The notes under the pieces were generated by a model, which was given only the letters and a program-made list of their open reading frames with translations, had not been told where the DNA came from and searched no databases. A stretch of DNA of 64,000 nt from Lepidodermella squamata (lineage: Eukaryota; Gastrotricha): positions 2,232,001-2,296,000 of the forward strand of contig JBLDXI010000042.1 of NCBI GenBank assembly GCA_047495785.1, in the 5' to 3' direction. The translations under genes were made by a program, and so were the position numbers. Shown here piece by piece: positions 10,267 through 20,202 of the stretch; within the stretch, counting starts at the first letter, position 1; each line of letters opens with the position of its first letter.

Positions 10267-10546
10267 ATGAGCTGTTCCATTGTTAAGCTGTGCGCCCTGT
10301 TCGTTGTTGTCGCCTCGCTAGCCATGTTTTCATCGCCGGAGGTTGGTGCCTACCAGCTGATGGCTGATCTGAAGGATGATCTCAGCCTGAACCAACCGGC
10401 AGCTGCGTCATCTCGAGCGCGACTGTTGATGCTGAAAAGTGGACGAGCCAACGCGCGTTTTCATCAACCCGGCAACCAGGCGCATCGCCTACAACAACGA
10501 AGCAGGACCTAAATTGTCGGCTATGATGGGCGCTACGCGTCACTAG
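10267..10546 (+). pseudogene. Small secreted protein, family B member 1, probably frameshifted
   Basis: From the ATG at 10267 a signal peptide (LCALFVVVASLAMFSSPEVGA) leads to YQLMADLKDDLSL, the mature-end motif of family B. In this frame the protein stops at 10512 (81 aa) and lacks the conserved end. In another plus-strand frame, from about 10450 to a TAG at 10544-10546, the sequence reads TRVFINPATRRIAYNN. This aligns without gaps to the C-terminal motif PRFNIKITRNESYKLL of member 2 at F, T, R and Y. A one-base indel between about 10430 and 10465 would explain this. It may be a true disruption, a sequence error, or an intron I did not see. The gene may still make the shorter protein. Confidence 0.6.
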
Positions 10547-12201
10547 AATGTCAATTGAACACATTTTCGGTTATTTTTTTTACCTGAAGCTACCATTTAT
10601 TATTAATATGTAAATAACACTTTGACCGGTGACACGGTGGCAGACGGCAGATAATAAATAATCATAGCCATGCTTTTGTTTTGAATACTGGATATAGCGA
10701 TGAAGATTTCCCAACTTGAGTTTGTTCAGTCTTATTCTATTTCCGTTTACGCCGAGCGACGAGCCTGGTTTTCCACGCGTGATAACTTATCAATCACCTG
10801 ATTTACTAAAATTCGCCGATTTTTACATAAAAATTCAGTTTTCTCATCAGTTTATTTGGCACGAAAACATTCTTTGGCACCCATGCTACAACCTCAATTT
10901 TTCCGCTTGATTATATCGATCGGCATTTTACCAGCTGATGGGATAATGAGCGTTGATATCTCGGAATTCTGGGACATCATGCGACAAATAAGTTTTCATC
11001 CACAGATAGTTTTCTCAACAGCAGGTTTCGAACGTCACAGGCTTCGAAATCTGTTGCGGGAACATGGTTTCATGGGGTAACTTGTCCGATTTTCCCGAGG
11101 AGAATGTTCGCTAAAATGAGCTCCTGGTGCAAAGCTGACCGATGAAAATTTGGGTATGAGAGTAGAACAGGTACCGCCTAGCCTCAGAAACCCGTTTTTT
11201 TGGCGAAGTTACCCCACACCACGGTATGAAGCTTTCAGTAAAAAGAGGATAGTTTGACGACAGGGTTAATACACTCAAAGATAAACCATCCAAATAACTT
11301 GAAGCAAGCATCAGTAATCAAGAGGAACTTGTTGCTTTCAAATCCCAAAACTCTTGTTAGATATTCAAAGATCCGTACTGCCCGAAAAGTTAGTCAGCCT
11401 TAAATAAAATTCGATCTCAAGTAAAAGACGGGGTCCGAAGGTCATTCAAAATAATAAAGGTCAGGTCGCCTACGCGTTTTATGTAGCATCATTTCCTGAT
11501 TTATCGATAAATTTCGAAATGGCTTATACAGGAATTTGAATTTTACTACGTCATCCTCATCATCGCCTTCTTTTCGGGTTAAAAACCCGAATAGAATATT
11601 CCCTTATACTGCTCTATAAATTGTGCTAAATGCAAAAAATGGCATTTTCAGCGCAGGTGTCGCTGTGTAAAACACACCATATTTCACAGAATTTGATCTT
11701 CGAGATCTCGAAATAAAGAGCCTTCAGCTGTGTCCGGGGGTAACTTAGCCCTTCAATGTTCTCCGATAGCCTCTTCAAAACCAATTATCCTTACCGGACA
11801 CGTTTTGGCAATTATCCTTAAAAAAATATATTATTCACCGATAATATTGTTCTAGATTAATGCGATAGTGGTTTTAATCAACTGAATTACCGCGCCATAT
11901 TATGTGTGCCATTCAATATTTTCATTGACGTTTTCATTTCATGTTTTCCTCGATAATTTTTTTCGCAGAGCTGGAATTATTTCGTATGAAGCGAGATAAG
12001 CCATCGGCAAAGCCGCCACGCTTCAATTAAATCGCACTTGAGTGAGATATTAGTCATATTCCCGCATTTTTTCCCGATTTCTCGCGATAATAAGGCTTAA
12101 ACATAGTGACATAGTGACGGATTGAGCGTATATAACTAGGTCGGGACCTCGCAATTTTTTCATAATTTTTTTGCAAGATTTTCTGTGACAAATTATTCAG
12201 C
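10547..12201. other. Intergenic, no gene supported
   Basis: AT-rich spacer between family B members 1 and 2, with only short open frames and no recognisable motif. A minor hairpin (TTCGGGTTAAAAACCCGAA) is at about 11573-11591. Confidence 0.45.
12127..12136 (+). promoter_or_regulatory. TATA box of family B member 2
   Basis: CGTATATAAC lies about 66 bp upstream of the ATG at 12202, a suitable place for a core promoter with a short leader. Similar TATA-like sites precede most of the small secreted genes in this window. Confidence 0.6.
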
Positions 12202-12606
12202 ATGGCTAGTTCTGGAAAATTCTGCCGGCTTCTGATTTTCATCAATATTTCGCTGCTGGGTGGCCTCTTCAAAGTATCACATGGATACATGATGCTAGCC
12301 GACATGAATGAAGACGCTTTGGAAAGTCCTAATGCTGATGATGAGCAACACGAGCAGACGATTCACGATTCATCTTTTTACCCGAATCAGATGGCTCGAA
12401 CCGGCAGCATCATGGCAAGCAATGGCATGCAAATGTACAATTCTTGGCGGATGAGTAAAGGCACCAATCAGCCCATGACGTCAGCAGTCCTCGACTACAG
12501 CTCGGGTTCGAGATCGAAAGCCAAGCCGCGCTTTAACATTAAGATTACCCGCAATGAAAGCTACAAATTACTGCCCAGAGTGGCTGCTATTAAACCTAGC
12601 TTATAA
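12202..12606 (+). CDS. Small secreted protein, family B member 2
   Basis: Intronless, 134 codons. The signal peptide (FCRLLIFINISLLGGLFKVSHG) is followed by YMMLADMNEDALESPN. The middle is Ser/Met-rich and low in complexity (QMARTGSIMASNGMQMYN). The C-terminal block KPRFNIKITRNESYKLLPR is shared with member 3. There is no cysteine in the mature part. The mature N-terminus resembles that of family A (aromatic, x, x, Leu/Met, x, Asp, Ile/Met, x, Asp/Glu), which suggests the two families are related. I recognise no known domain. Confidence 0.85.
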   Translation: MASSGKFCRLLIFINISLLGGLFKVSHGYMMLADMNEDALESPNADDEQHEQTIHDSSFYPNQMARTGSIMASNGMQMYNSWRMSKGTNQPMTSAVLDYSSGSRSKAKPRFNIKITRNESYKLLPRVAAIKPSL

Positions 12607-12719
12607 TTAATGTGTTTGATAATTTTTAGAGTACCAATTGCCACCATATTTCTTTAGCTAATGGCTTCAGAAGTAAACAGAAATGCACCTATAAATTCCA
12701 TTTTTTGTTTAATGTTTCC

Positions 12720-12850
12720 GATTCTTTGACACTGATTTTTAAAATCGATACCAGAAATCGATATCGGCTTTGTAAGCTGAATTCCAAGTCGTAAACTGAT
12801 CGCTGATATCGAATCGGAGGGCGCGATCCGTGATCTGTGGATTATGCTAG
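12720..12850. mobile_element. MITE-like element, family 2, partial copy
   Basis: The block ATTTTTAAAATCGATACCAG, then AATCGATATCGGCTTTG, then AAACTGATCGCTGATA matches the core of family 2 copies at 22.7, 32.0 and 57.4 kb. The terminal repeats are not visible here, so it looks truncated. It directly abuts the family 1 element that follows. Confidence 0.6.
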
Positions 12851-12872
12851 GATTTATAGTAAAACATATTAT

Positions 12873-13512
12873 ATGGAGTGAATATTCGTAACTTTAACGA
12901 GCTTTCGTACTTCGAAGGGGTTCCAGCAGCGGATACCTAATTAAAAAATTTTTGTTCAAAATATTCTACGCATAATAAATATGGCTAGTCTGACGTATAT
13001 GTTCCAAGAGACTCATCAGAGAGCTTAGTTAAGAAAGTTAACTGGCCACGCAATCCAGCATGGATCCCCATTAACTATTCGAAACCTTCTGACTAATTTG
13101 GAACTCAAACCAATGAACGTTTTTTTACGGTGGATGAGCCAATTGAAGAATGCAGCCTGGCCTCGAATCGCCCGAGGATTTCCAGCTGAGAGATACGCAA
13201 GGATGAGGAACCCGTAGAAATGATAAATATGGCTACGTATGAAATTAAGTAAGGCTCATACTTCACTTGGTTGGAAAAAATTATCTGGCTTTATCATATT
13301 TTCTGTGGAAAAAAGCTTATTTTTAGTTTGATTTTATTAACAACTGAATCTTGAGTTTCCCGACCTTTCTGAAAGGTTCCACTTCCTTCTCCACCTGAAA
13401 ATTCATCCACAGGAATCGCTTTTCCAACCAGGTGACCATGTTGAACATTTAAAATTTTACGTAGAATATTTTGAGCAATTAATTTTCAATTGTCCGCCGC
13501 TGCTGGAATCCG
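12873..13512. mobile_element. MITE-like element, family 1, copy 2 with an internal insertion
   Basis: Inverted arms at about 12920-12975 (GGGGTTCCAGCAGCGGATA..., CAAAATATTCTACG) and about 13463-13511 (reverse complement) match copy 1. The interior (TAAGGCTCATACTTCACTTG, and GACCTTTCTGAAAGGTTCCA) also matches copy 1 in the expected orientations. An extra stretch of about 235-250 bp (12988-13235) is bounded by an exact 13-bp direct repeat, ATAAATATGGCTA, at 12975-12987 and 13223-13235. This looks like a nested insertion with a target-site duplication. Confidence 0.7.
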
Positions 13513-13762
13513 AACTGTCAAGAACGCGTGTGAAAATCATGCGAAAATCAAGTGCTGAAGCCTCAAAATTAGCACTACATTAGCTAAACAGCATTACAAA
13601 TCTTCTATTTATTGGTTCCACTCGGCACTCCCATCAGCAATTAGTATTTTAATTGAACTTTCATGACTATTTTGTGTGCCGAAACTTTCCGTCTAAAAAA
13701 TCAAATAGACTATTCGTAAAATGTTCAAAATACGCAAAAGGATATTCCTTAATGCTGCCTGA

Positions 13763-13967
13763 AGGCATGTGACGTAGATGTTGACGTACGCAGGACTACC
13801 TCGATTTTTCGCCTGAAAACATCGCGAAAAAGTGGCTCATTATCATGTTCGATTTATCATTGTTTTGATGCGCAGAGGTCGGCCTCGAATTTTGAATATT
13901 TGTTTTTCCAAGCTCAGGCAAAAAATCGGAGTAGTCCTGCGTCCGTCAAGATCTACATCACATGCCT
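13763..13967. mobile_element. MITE-like element, family 4
   Basis: A 205-bp unit with terminal inverted repeats of about 53 bp: 13763-13815 begins AGGCATGTGACGTAGATGTT, and 13915-13967 ends AGATCTACATCACATGCCT. Both arms contain CGCAGGACTAC or its complement. There is no coding capacity. I found only this copy in the window. Confidence 0.75.
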
Positions 13968-14457
13968 AAAATAAGTTCACGACTCTACATTCATGCCGAG
14001 AAAAATTCGTCATCATTTTCAATTTTCGGCGGTGATTTTGAACCCTTGAAATCAAGAGTTCGTCCAGAATCCCGCCCTCTGTTATTTGTAGTTTTTTCGA
14101 AGTTCCCATCAGTGCTTTATGAGCATAAGCTAGCGAAAAAATGACCTATTTCCTCAATTCATAGCTTCTTGACTACTCTAATCAATTCTAATAGACCGGC
14201 TATAAGTCATGGAGCAGTTGCGTCTCAGGACGAAAATTGGCTCTTAGACTTATTTATTTAATCATCAATGATTTCCTGTTTTCATGCGAAACGCGTTTTG
14301 AAACTGATCGGCGGCTTTATATTTTTGTGGTAAATATATTTAAAAGCCTAAACCAATCAAACTTAGTGTATTTTTATATAAATGTACCTGAGACGAAATG
14401 TGGGTGGTTTGTTATCCGTCCGTTCGATTTTTCTAATAATTTCCGTGATAGATTTTC

Positions 14458-14467
14458 GTATATATAT
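14458..14467 (+). promoter_or_regulatory. TATA-like box of family B member 3
   Basis: CGTATATATATTTC lies about 75-80 bp upstream of the ATG at 14542, the same spacing as for member 2. Confidence 0.45.
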
Positions 14468-14541
14468 TTCAAGCTTTCAAGTTCGAATTTTCTAGGATTT
14501 TTGGGTCAAGAGCTAATTCTCGGTTTTTCACAACTTTAGAA

Positions 14542-14937
14542 ATGAAGATTCAATTTTTATTGGTAATATTTTGTCTCGCAGCTATCCGATCAAGTTCAAG
14601 CTACATGATTTTAGCTGATATCAACGACGCTGCGATGCCACCGGATAGCGGCGAATCGCTGAGTCAAACCGATGACGTTGAAGAGCCGCTTAATGTGGCA
14701 CTCCGAGCTGAGCCTAATGCTAGGGCTTCAAAATTATTCGCCAGGCTACCGACGACAACGCCGAAGTCTGAATTATCGCTGAAGAAAATGTTGGAGACGG
14801 TGAGACATTTTCGACGCACGCATTCATCTGCGACAGCCAGTGGTATTCGAAGGACCCAGCCACGCTTCAACATTACCGTTACTCATCAAGAAAATTACCG
14901 ATTACTTGCCAGAGGAGTGTCGAACAAAAATAAGTGA
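14542..14937 (+). CDS. Small secreted protein, family B member 3
   Basis: Intronless, 131 codons. The signal peptide (QFLLVIFCLAAIRSSSS) leads to YMILADINDAAMPPDSGES. An acidic stretch (DDVEEP) and a Thr/Pro/Ser stretch follow. A basic segment (RHFRRTHSS, GIRR) precedes the end motif QPRFNITVTHQENYRLLAR. No cysteine in the mature part. The gene is on the same strand as members 1 and 2, about 2 kb away. Function unknown. As in family A, the best-kept parts are the mature N-terminus and a C-terminal block behind basic residues. Confidence 0.85.
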   Translation: MKIQFLLVIFCLAAIRSSSSYMILADINDAAMPPDSGESLSQTDDVEEPLNVALRAEPNARASKLFARLPTTTPKSELSLKKMLETVRHFRRTHSSATASGIRRTQPRFNITVTHQENYRLLARGVSNKNK

Positions 14938-16847
14938 AAAAAATAGCGAGATTCGATTAAAATTAAGAATTATGTTTCAATGTGATATTTCGAAATTAAT
15001 TTCGCTAAATTAGCTGCGATAAAATCGAAGCAATGAGCCGGTATCATTATTGTAACTTCAATAAAAATGCGCTTTGCAAAATATTTTTTTATCTTTATTA
15101 CCGTACACATTACATTTTGCAGTTGCTGGATCGGTGGCTCAATTTGGTACTTGGACGCCTTTTTCTGTCTTGCGGCTGGTAGCGCCAGCTCTCTACCGGT
15201 ATCAAATAAAAAGTATTTTTAAACTTGGCGATTTTTCAATGAGTACTGTAACGTGGTATTTTGGGGGGGGGCCGTGTTTATACGTCTGTGTTTTTTCTAG
15301 GTGAATGAAGTATTCAATTGTAATTTAAAAGACGATTAATATCTCGATTTGGTAATCTTTGACTCTCGATAATGTCAAATATCACTGAAATTGACAAAAA
15401 AATACGCACATGATTAAATTGTATGCGCTCTTTCATTAGCGCTTCTTCCCACCCGTGGAAATCAATTGAAAAATTTAGGCGGCTGACTGGTCTTCGTTGA
15501 CTGGTTAATTTTCAAGTTTCAGTGTCATTTGAAAGAAGAATCGCGAGGCTTTTATTCTCCCTGGAGGAATAGAGATGCCCTTTATCATCGCGCACTATCG
15601 TTGGACAAAGGCTGAGTGGCGCATGCCCGCATAGTTCAGCTCACGGGTCTATGAACGCGCGCACTTTTTTGTTCAAAAATTGTTTTCAAAACTTGAAAAA
15701 ATTGTTCAAACGTGCTGTTCTTTCCTCCTCTCGCGCGCGCGAGTGAGGCAGGCGACCGCCCTTGCTCAGCTGAGTAAAATATTCGGTATTAGTAACAAGC
15801 TTAGACCAGTGTTGAAGAAAAAATCATTTTCAAAGTCCGAATGTTCGACCCCGTCCACAATATGAAGGCAGCGTGAAATTAAATTTTCCCTTGATTAAAA
15901 TCTCAAATTTAGATATAAAATTTGATTGAAAGCTAATGAAAACGTGGCTCTCGGTTTTTAAATTCGACATTTCCACTGGCAAAGTGAATCTAACACAAAA
16001 TTAGGATTGTAACTAGGGTATTAATCCGAAGGCCTGTCACGAGTATTATTTATGAGACTCTCTGGACTCGTGCAACAACTCGTCAAATGGTGACAAATTT
16101 TTCGACGATTTTTCTACCCTCCGGCGCACGCGATTTTAATCGGTTAATCCGGCCCATTTGACACTCTTTATCCGGGTACACACGTCCAACGCAGGCTATT
16201 ACTCCGCAATTCCGGAATTGCGTGTGCGACCAATCGTAGCCTAATCAAGCGCGATTGCTGACGACCAAGCACCTGCCAACACTTCTCGTCATCCCGGATA
16301 ATTACCCGGACGAAGAGTCAGGTCGCTGATCGTTAATGTAGCGGGCGGATGATCCGGCTAAAGGCGGCTTATGATAGCGATTGTGACCTAATATCACGGT
16401 TACAGCATCAATGATCGCCGGATCAGAGCGAGTGCAATAAATTCAAAGTGACATCACCATTTCGCAAAGTAGCGCAACGAGTAATCGAAAATCAAGAGCC
16501 GCTATAAATCAAATCATACGTCTCCAGACAGAAAGCGGCGCCTTGGCGGCGGAAATGCTGCCGGCTATTACTCAATAAGACGCGGCGCAATTAGTGCGCG
16601 CAATTGAGCCGAAAATGACCCTGTCTACAGACGCAATTAGCGCGTCATTATGACGGTTACTTTTTACGCAGGAACCACGACGGCTGAAAACCGTGAATAC
16701 ACCAACAAAAACGAAGAGTTGTCATTCCGAATGTTTATTCGATCATTCAATTCAATAAATTTTTCAATAAAACATGTGAACAAGTGAAATATTTACAGAA
16801 CAATAATATACAATAAATCGCAAATAAATTCGAATATTTACAACAAA
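14938..16847. other. Intergenic, no gene supported
   Basis: The left half is AT-rich. The stretch about 15.5-16.7 kb is richer in GC and CpG, with no credible open frame, and contains short palindromes such as GCAATTCCGGAATTGC (about 16206-16221). It may hold regulatory DNA or an unrecognised RNA gene; I saw no tRNA-like structure. A run of nine G is near 15263-15271. Confidence 0.4.
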
Positions 16848-17408
16848 TCACGCCAGCAGAAGGCGGCGAGAAGGGAACGGTCGGTCGAAAGCGCGAGCCG
16901 AAGACGAACAAGTCGCGACGGGAGATCGTTCGATCGGTGACGAAGAGCCGGAAGAAACGCCGGACGAAGAATTCCTCGAGTAGCAAGCCGGCTTGCTGGT
17001 AACAGCCAAGCTGGTCGACTTGACAGTGATAGACTTGGCGACTCTGCAACGAACAGCGTGAACCGGTGTCGGGTTGCACGGGCGTTCGATCGTCTTGACA
17101 GGCGAAACGGCCGAAGCACGAGTCGGCGTCGGGTTGCGAGGACGAGCCGGTGCCCAAGACGGGGTGAAATCACGGCTGCGCTTCGAAGCATCGAATCGGC
17201 TACGACGGCTCGAGCGGTTAACAGCCAGCGGCTCAACGGCAACGACCGGTGCCATGAAAATGGCAAGATCGCAGTCGTCGTCGTCGTACGCCGGCTCGTT
17301 GTCGAAGGACAGATCGTCGGAAACGAACGAGGCGTTGAGAACGTCGTCGTTGTCGTAGGCGAACATAGCGCGGGTCGGAGTCGGGTTACGAGGACGGAAA
17401 GCAGCCAT
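16848..17408 (-). CDS. Intronless protein with three PRNPTPTRA-like repeats, unknown family
   Basis: 186 codons, starting at the ATG at 17406-17408 (MAAFRPRNPTPTRAMFAY). The motif RPRNPTPTRA occurs at residues 5-14, again as ARPRNPTPTRAS near the middle, and as ERPCNPTPVHAV soon after. Between the first two lies an acidic patch (NEPAYDDDDCDL) and a basic one (NRSSRRSRF...KRSR). The C-terminal third is Ser/Arg-rich. There is no signal peptide or membrane segment, so a nuclear or cytosolic protein is likely. Codons are strongly GC-biased compared with the AT-rich flanks, consistent with high expression or a CpG-rich promoter region. It has a good TATA box and CCAAT boxes upstream, and AATAAA on the minus strand at 16734-16739. 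Other long frames over this stretch are shadows of it. Confidence 0.75.
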   Translation of the reverse strand: MAAFRPRNPTPTRAMFAYDNDDVLNASFVSDDLSFDNEPAYDDDDCDLAIFMAPVVAVEPLAVNRSSRRSRFDASKRSRDFTPSWAPARPRNPTPTRASAVSPVKTIERPCNPTPVHAVRCRVAKSITVKSTSLAVTSKPACYSRNSSSGVSSGSSSPIERSPVATCSSSARAFDRPFPSRRLLLA

Positions 17409-17502
17409 GTCGATGATGAAGTTAACAATCGTTATAATGAAAATCAAATGCGAATGTAAATGCGAGTTAGCGAGTGATGCCTAACGAGGCGTTGTGCGCG
17501 CG

Positions 17503-17580
17503 CTTATATAGAGCGCAACCACGGTCGCGCGCTGTGATTGGCTGGAGCGTGCGCACGCCGTGGCCTGGCCAATGAGCGCG
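17503..17580 (-). promoter_or_regulatory. TATA box plus paired CCAAT boxes
   Basis: On the minus strand CTATATAAG (17503-17512) lies about 95 bp upstream of the ATG at 17408. Farther upstream are GCTGTGATTGGCTGG (an inverted CCAAT) near 17532-17546 and GGCCAATGAGCG near 17566-17577. Facing CCAAT boxes with a TATA box are typical of strong, often cell-cycle-regulated promoters in animals. That role is inference. Confidence 0.65.
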
Positions 17581-17649
17581 TGTGCGCGAGGCCTCGCAGC
17601 TGCTAAGCTCCACCCCCGCGCACAGTTAGACATTTTCGCGACCTGATTA

Positions 17650-18924
17650 GCACCTTGTAAGATTATCGCTTATCTCTAGCGAGTCAACGAATGACAAACT
17701 AAAAATTTCGTGCGGGCAAACTATTTAGCTGAATATGAAAAAATAATCCACCTTAATACGAAAGATATGAATGTCCTCCAACGTTATCGCCCAAGTTTTC
17801 GGTTCAACGTTACTACTGAAGTAAAATAAGATACAAGACCATAAACGTCAATCAAATTGTATACATTTTCACCAGCTGTGAATGTGAACCAGTCTTGAAA
17901 TGTAGTGCCGTTTTTCTGTCGGAAATACCTCAAATGTAATTACCAGTCGAAAAGTAAAGTGTCATTTCATAGAGATCATTTGATCGGTCGAACAGTGTAG
18001 TCACTCTTTAAATTGTATCAGCTTCCGGTTGATATTTGTATCTGCTTTTCTTGCGATATTTTCCATTTTATGTTGCTTTATTTCATGTTTTTTTACTCAT
18101 TCTATTTTTCTGCGCTGGATCCAAATTGTTTCCAAACAGTTTATTCAAGTGTATCAAATAACAGGTTCCATATCACGCTTCCACGGTGACTCGAAATTAA
18201 CAGGTGCGTGTGAGTTGTCGCGTGTTCCTGCTGGTGGTCGGCGGCGTAAAGTGCGCGGCGCTGTCAAAAACTTAAGGCGGAGCGGCACACCGCGCAAGAA
18301 ACGCTCACCTCCCCCCGCCACCTGCGCGCACCGTCTCGGTCGCGCCCTTTGCCCAGGTACGCACCGCCGGTTACACGCGCCGCGCTTGTAATTAACTTTC
18401 TTGCAACGCACACTCGGCTGGCGATTGCCATCAGTTATATCACCGATTTATTGCCTTTTAATTAAGGTGGATGGTTTTCTATCAAAAAACATTGTCCACG
18501 TTGTTGGCTGGTCAATGAAGCGTAGCTGTGTAACAATAATCAATATGAGAATCAGTGTCATCGTGAAGAGTGGACATCACCTGACAACACGGTTCCGCGT
18601 CCGCAGTTTTAACCGGACGAACGCGCGCGCACGCTCATCACACCGGGACGCTGAGTGACAATAATAAAATCGTACTGAGTGCGCGCGCGCATCATTCGAA
18701 CAATAACGCGCGCGTCAATGCGCACATGGATGAGTTTAACACCCCCACTCAAGAGCTTGGCTCAGCTCAAGAGAGCGTACAACAATCAGATAGTTATAAG
18801 CTAACTTTATCACGGTGATCTTTGCGAATTCTACAACTTTTAGTTTATTGCTAAGAAAATATTCGGTTTTTTCTCCAGGAATATTATACAGAATAGAAAA
18901 TATGTCCTAAAATAAGTTCGGGAA
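17650..18924. other. Intergenic, no gene supported
   Basis: Contains CpG-rich stretches (about 18190-18390 and 18600-18720) with several overlapping short frames in both strands, none with a credible domain. It is probably promoter or spacer DNA. Confidence 0.4.
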
Positions 18925-19233
18925 TTATTTCCTTCCAGGGAAAGATCGCTTCTGATAGAAAGAATCGAAGTGTTGAGAGCGGCCGCTCAGAAAACCGGGC
19001 AAAATAAGTCCATACTGGCCGAGCAGGTACATCTTATTTAGCGTGATTTCATCGAATTGACTCAAGAATTTTGCCTCGTCATCGGTGAGTGGTCGCTTGA
19101 GATTAGCTAGGTTGTAAACTGTCTGGCTGTCATCGATCCACTGGTTGGTAAATTCGTCGCAAATCGAAACATTCACCAGGGTGACCAATAGCAAAGCGAA
19201 GGCGGCGATATTGAGAGCGGCGCAACTTTTCAT
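18925..19233 (-). CDS. Small secreted protein, prohormone-like
   Basis: Intronless, 102 codons from the ATG at 19233. A clear signal peptide (ALNIAAFALLLVTLVNVSIC) is followed by DEFTNQWIDDSQTVYNLANL. The rest contains basic sites: LKRPLTDDEA, FLSGRSQHFDSFYQKR and the terminal SFPGRK. Gly-Arg after FLS and after SFP could be amidation signals, and QKR|SF could be a dibasic cleavage site, so a neuropeptide or hormone precursor is possible. The gene does not share the family A or B motifs, and I cannot match it to a known peptide family. A TATA box (CTATAAAAC, minus strand, 19302-19310) is about 70 bp upstream. Confidence 0.75.
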   Translation of the reverse strand: MKSCAALNIAAFALLLVTLVNVSICDEFTNQWIDDSQTVYNLANLKRPLTDDEAKFLSQFDEITLNKMYLLGQYGLILPGFLSGRSQHFDSFYQKRSFPGRK

Positions 19234-19301
19234 TATTTTTTAACGAAAAACTAGTAATTTCAAAGGAAAATTAAGTATCCTCCTAGTCTTGGATTACACC
19301 T

Positions 19302-19310
19302 GTTTTATAG
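19302..19310 (-). promoter_or_regulatory. TATA box of the prohormone-like gene
   Basis: The minus strand reads CTATAAAAC, about 70 bp upstream of the ATG at 19233. Confidence 0.65.
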
Positions 19311-20202
19311 CGTTTTTAGCGGGCACTTAATTAAGTTAATGCGGGCAGTCGTCTGCATCGAATTGGATTACAACAATTTGATGTTTAATTAAACAAAATT
19401 GAATTTCTGCAAAACACTATCGCATTTCATAATTTTTCTGGAGAGGCGTTACTTGTCTTTTTGGCACTATCATTCACTTAAAGTGAATTGATAGCAATCA
19501 TATAGACATCAGATTAGGTGAATGTGTAGGTTTACGTCATGGCGGAAGTCACATCGTTAAAATCAACGTTCAAGGTACAGTAAAATGTGTCGAAACCGGA
19601 GTTGTCTCAACCGGACGTCTAATGCGGATGGATTTCTTTCCAGCCGTGGCATAGGGGAGGTGGTACCATCACTGAGAAGGTTCAAGAGCTGTTAAAAGCC
19701 TTGATTTCCGTCAATATGGAGCTTCAAGTTCAAGTTTCAAGAGAGCTGAAATAGGGCTTAAATATAGGAAAAATATTTAATAATAATCCCCTAAATCCCC
19801 TAAAACTCCAATTGTTAATCATTTTTTCGGAAAAGCTAAGTTCACAATTTCAAGAAACCCAGGCAAAAAGGCAAAACATGACCAAAAAGGTTCGAAATTA
19901 GAGTTTTCCCGATTTCAAATCTTAAAAGCGGAAACCATTAAAACAACTACAATCGTAAAAAGCATCGAATCAATTTATATCTCTGGCTTAAATCAGGGCT
20001 TCAAAGGTGTGAAAAATTGTTTGGGCTAAAATTGTGACAGTCCTACTTTTTGAGTGCCTCGTGTCTCAAGAGTCGATTGCCGATGTGCCGAGAATAATTC
20101 AATAATATAACACTCCTAGGAGTGAATAGAAAAATCAGAATAATACATTTATTTTTGTAAATTGGAAAATTGATATATTCGATTTTATTATTATTATTAC
20201 TA
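19311..20202. other. Intergenic, no gene supported
   Basis: AT-rich spacer between the secreted gene and the 3' end of the GPCR gene. I see no convincing frame or repeat beyond a short palindrome (ATTCACTTAAAGTGAAT, about 19472-19488). Confidence 0.4.

Noticed and set aside
16838-17459. Several 130-196-codon frames overlapping the PRNPTPTRA gene on both strands
   Set aside because: High GC removes stops in all frames. Only one frame starts with a well-placed ATG after a TATA box and contains the ordered motif repeats.
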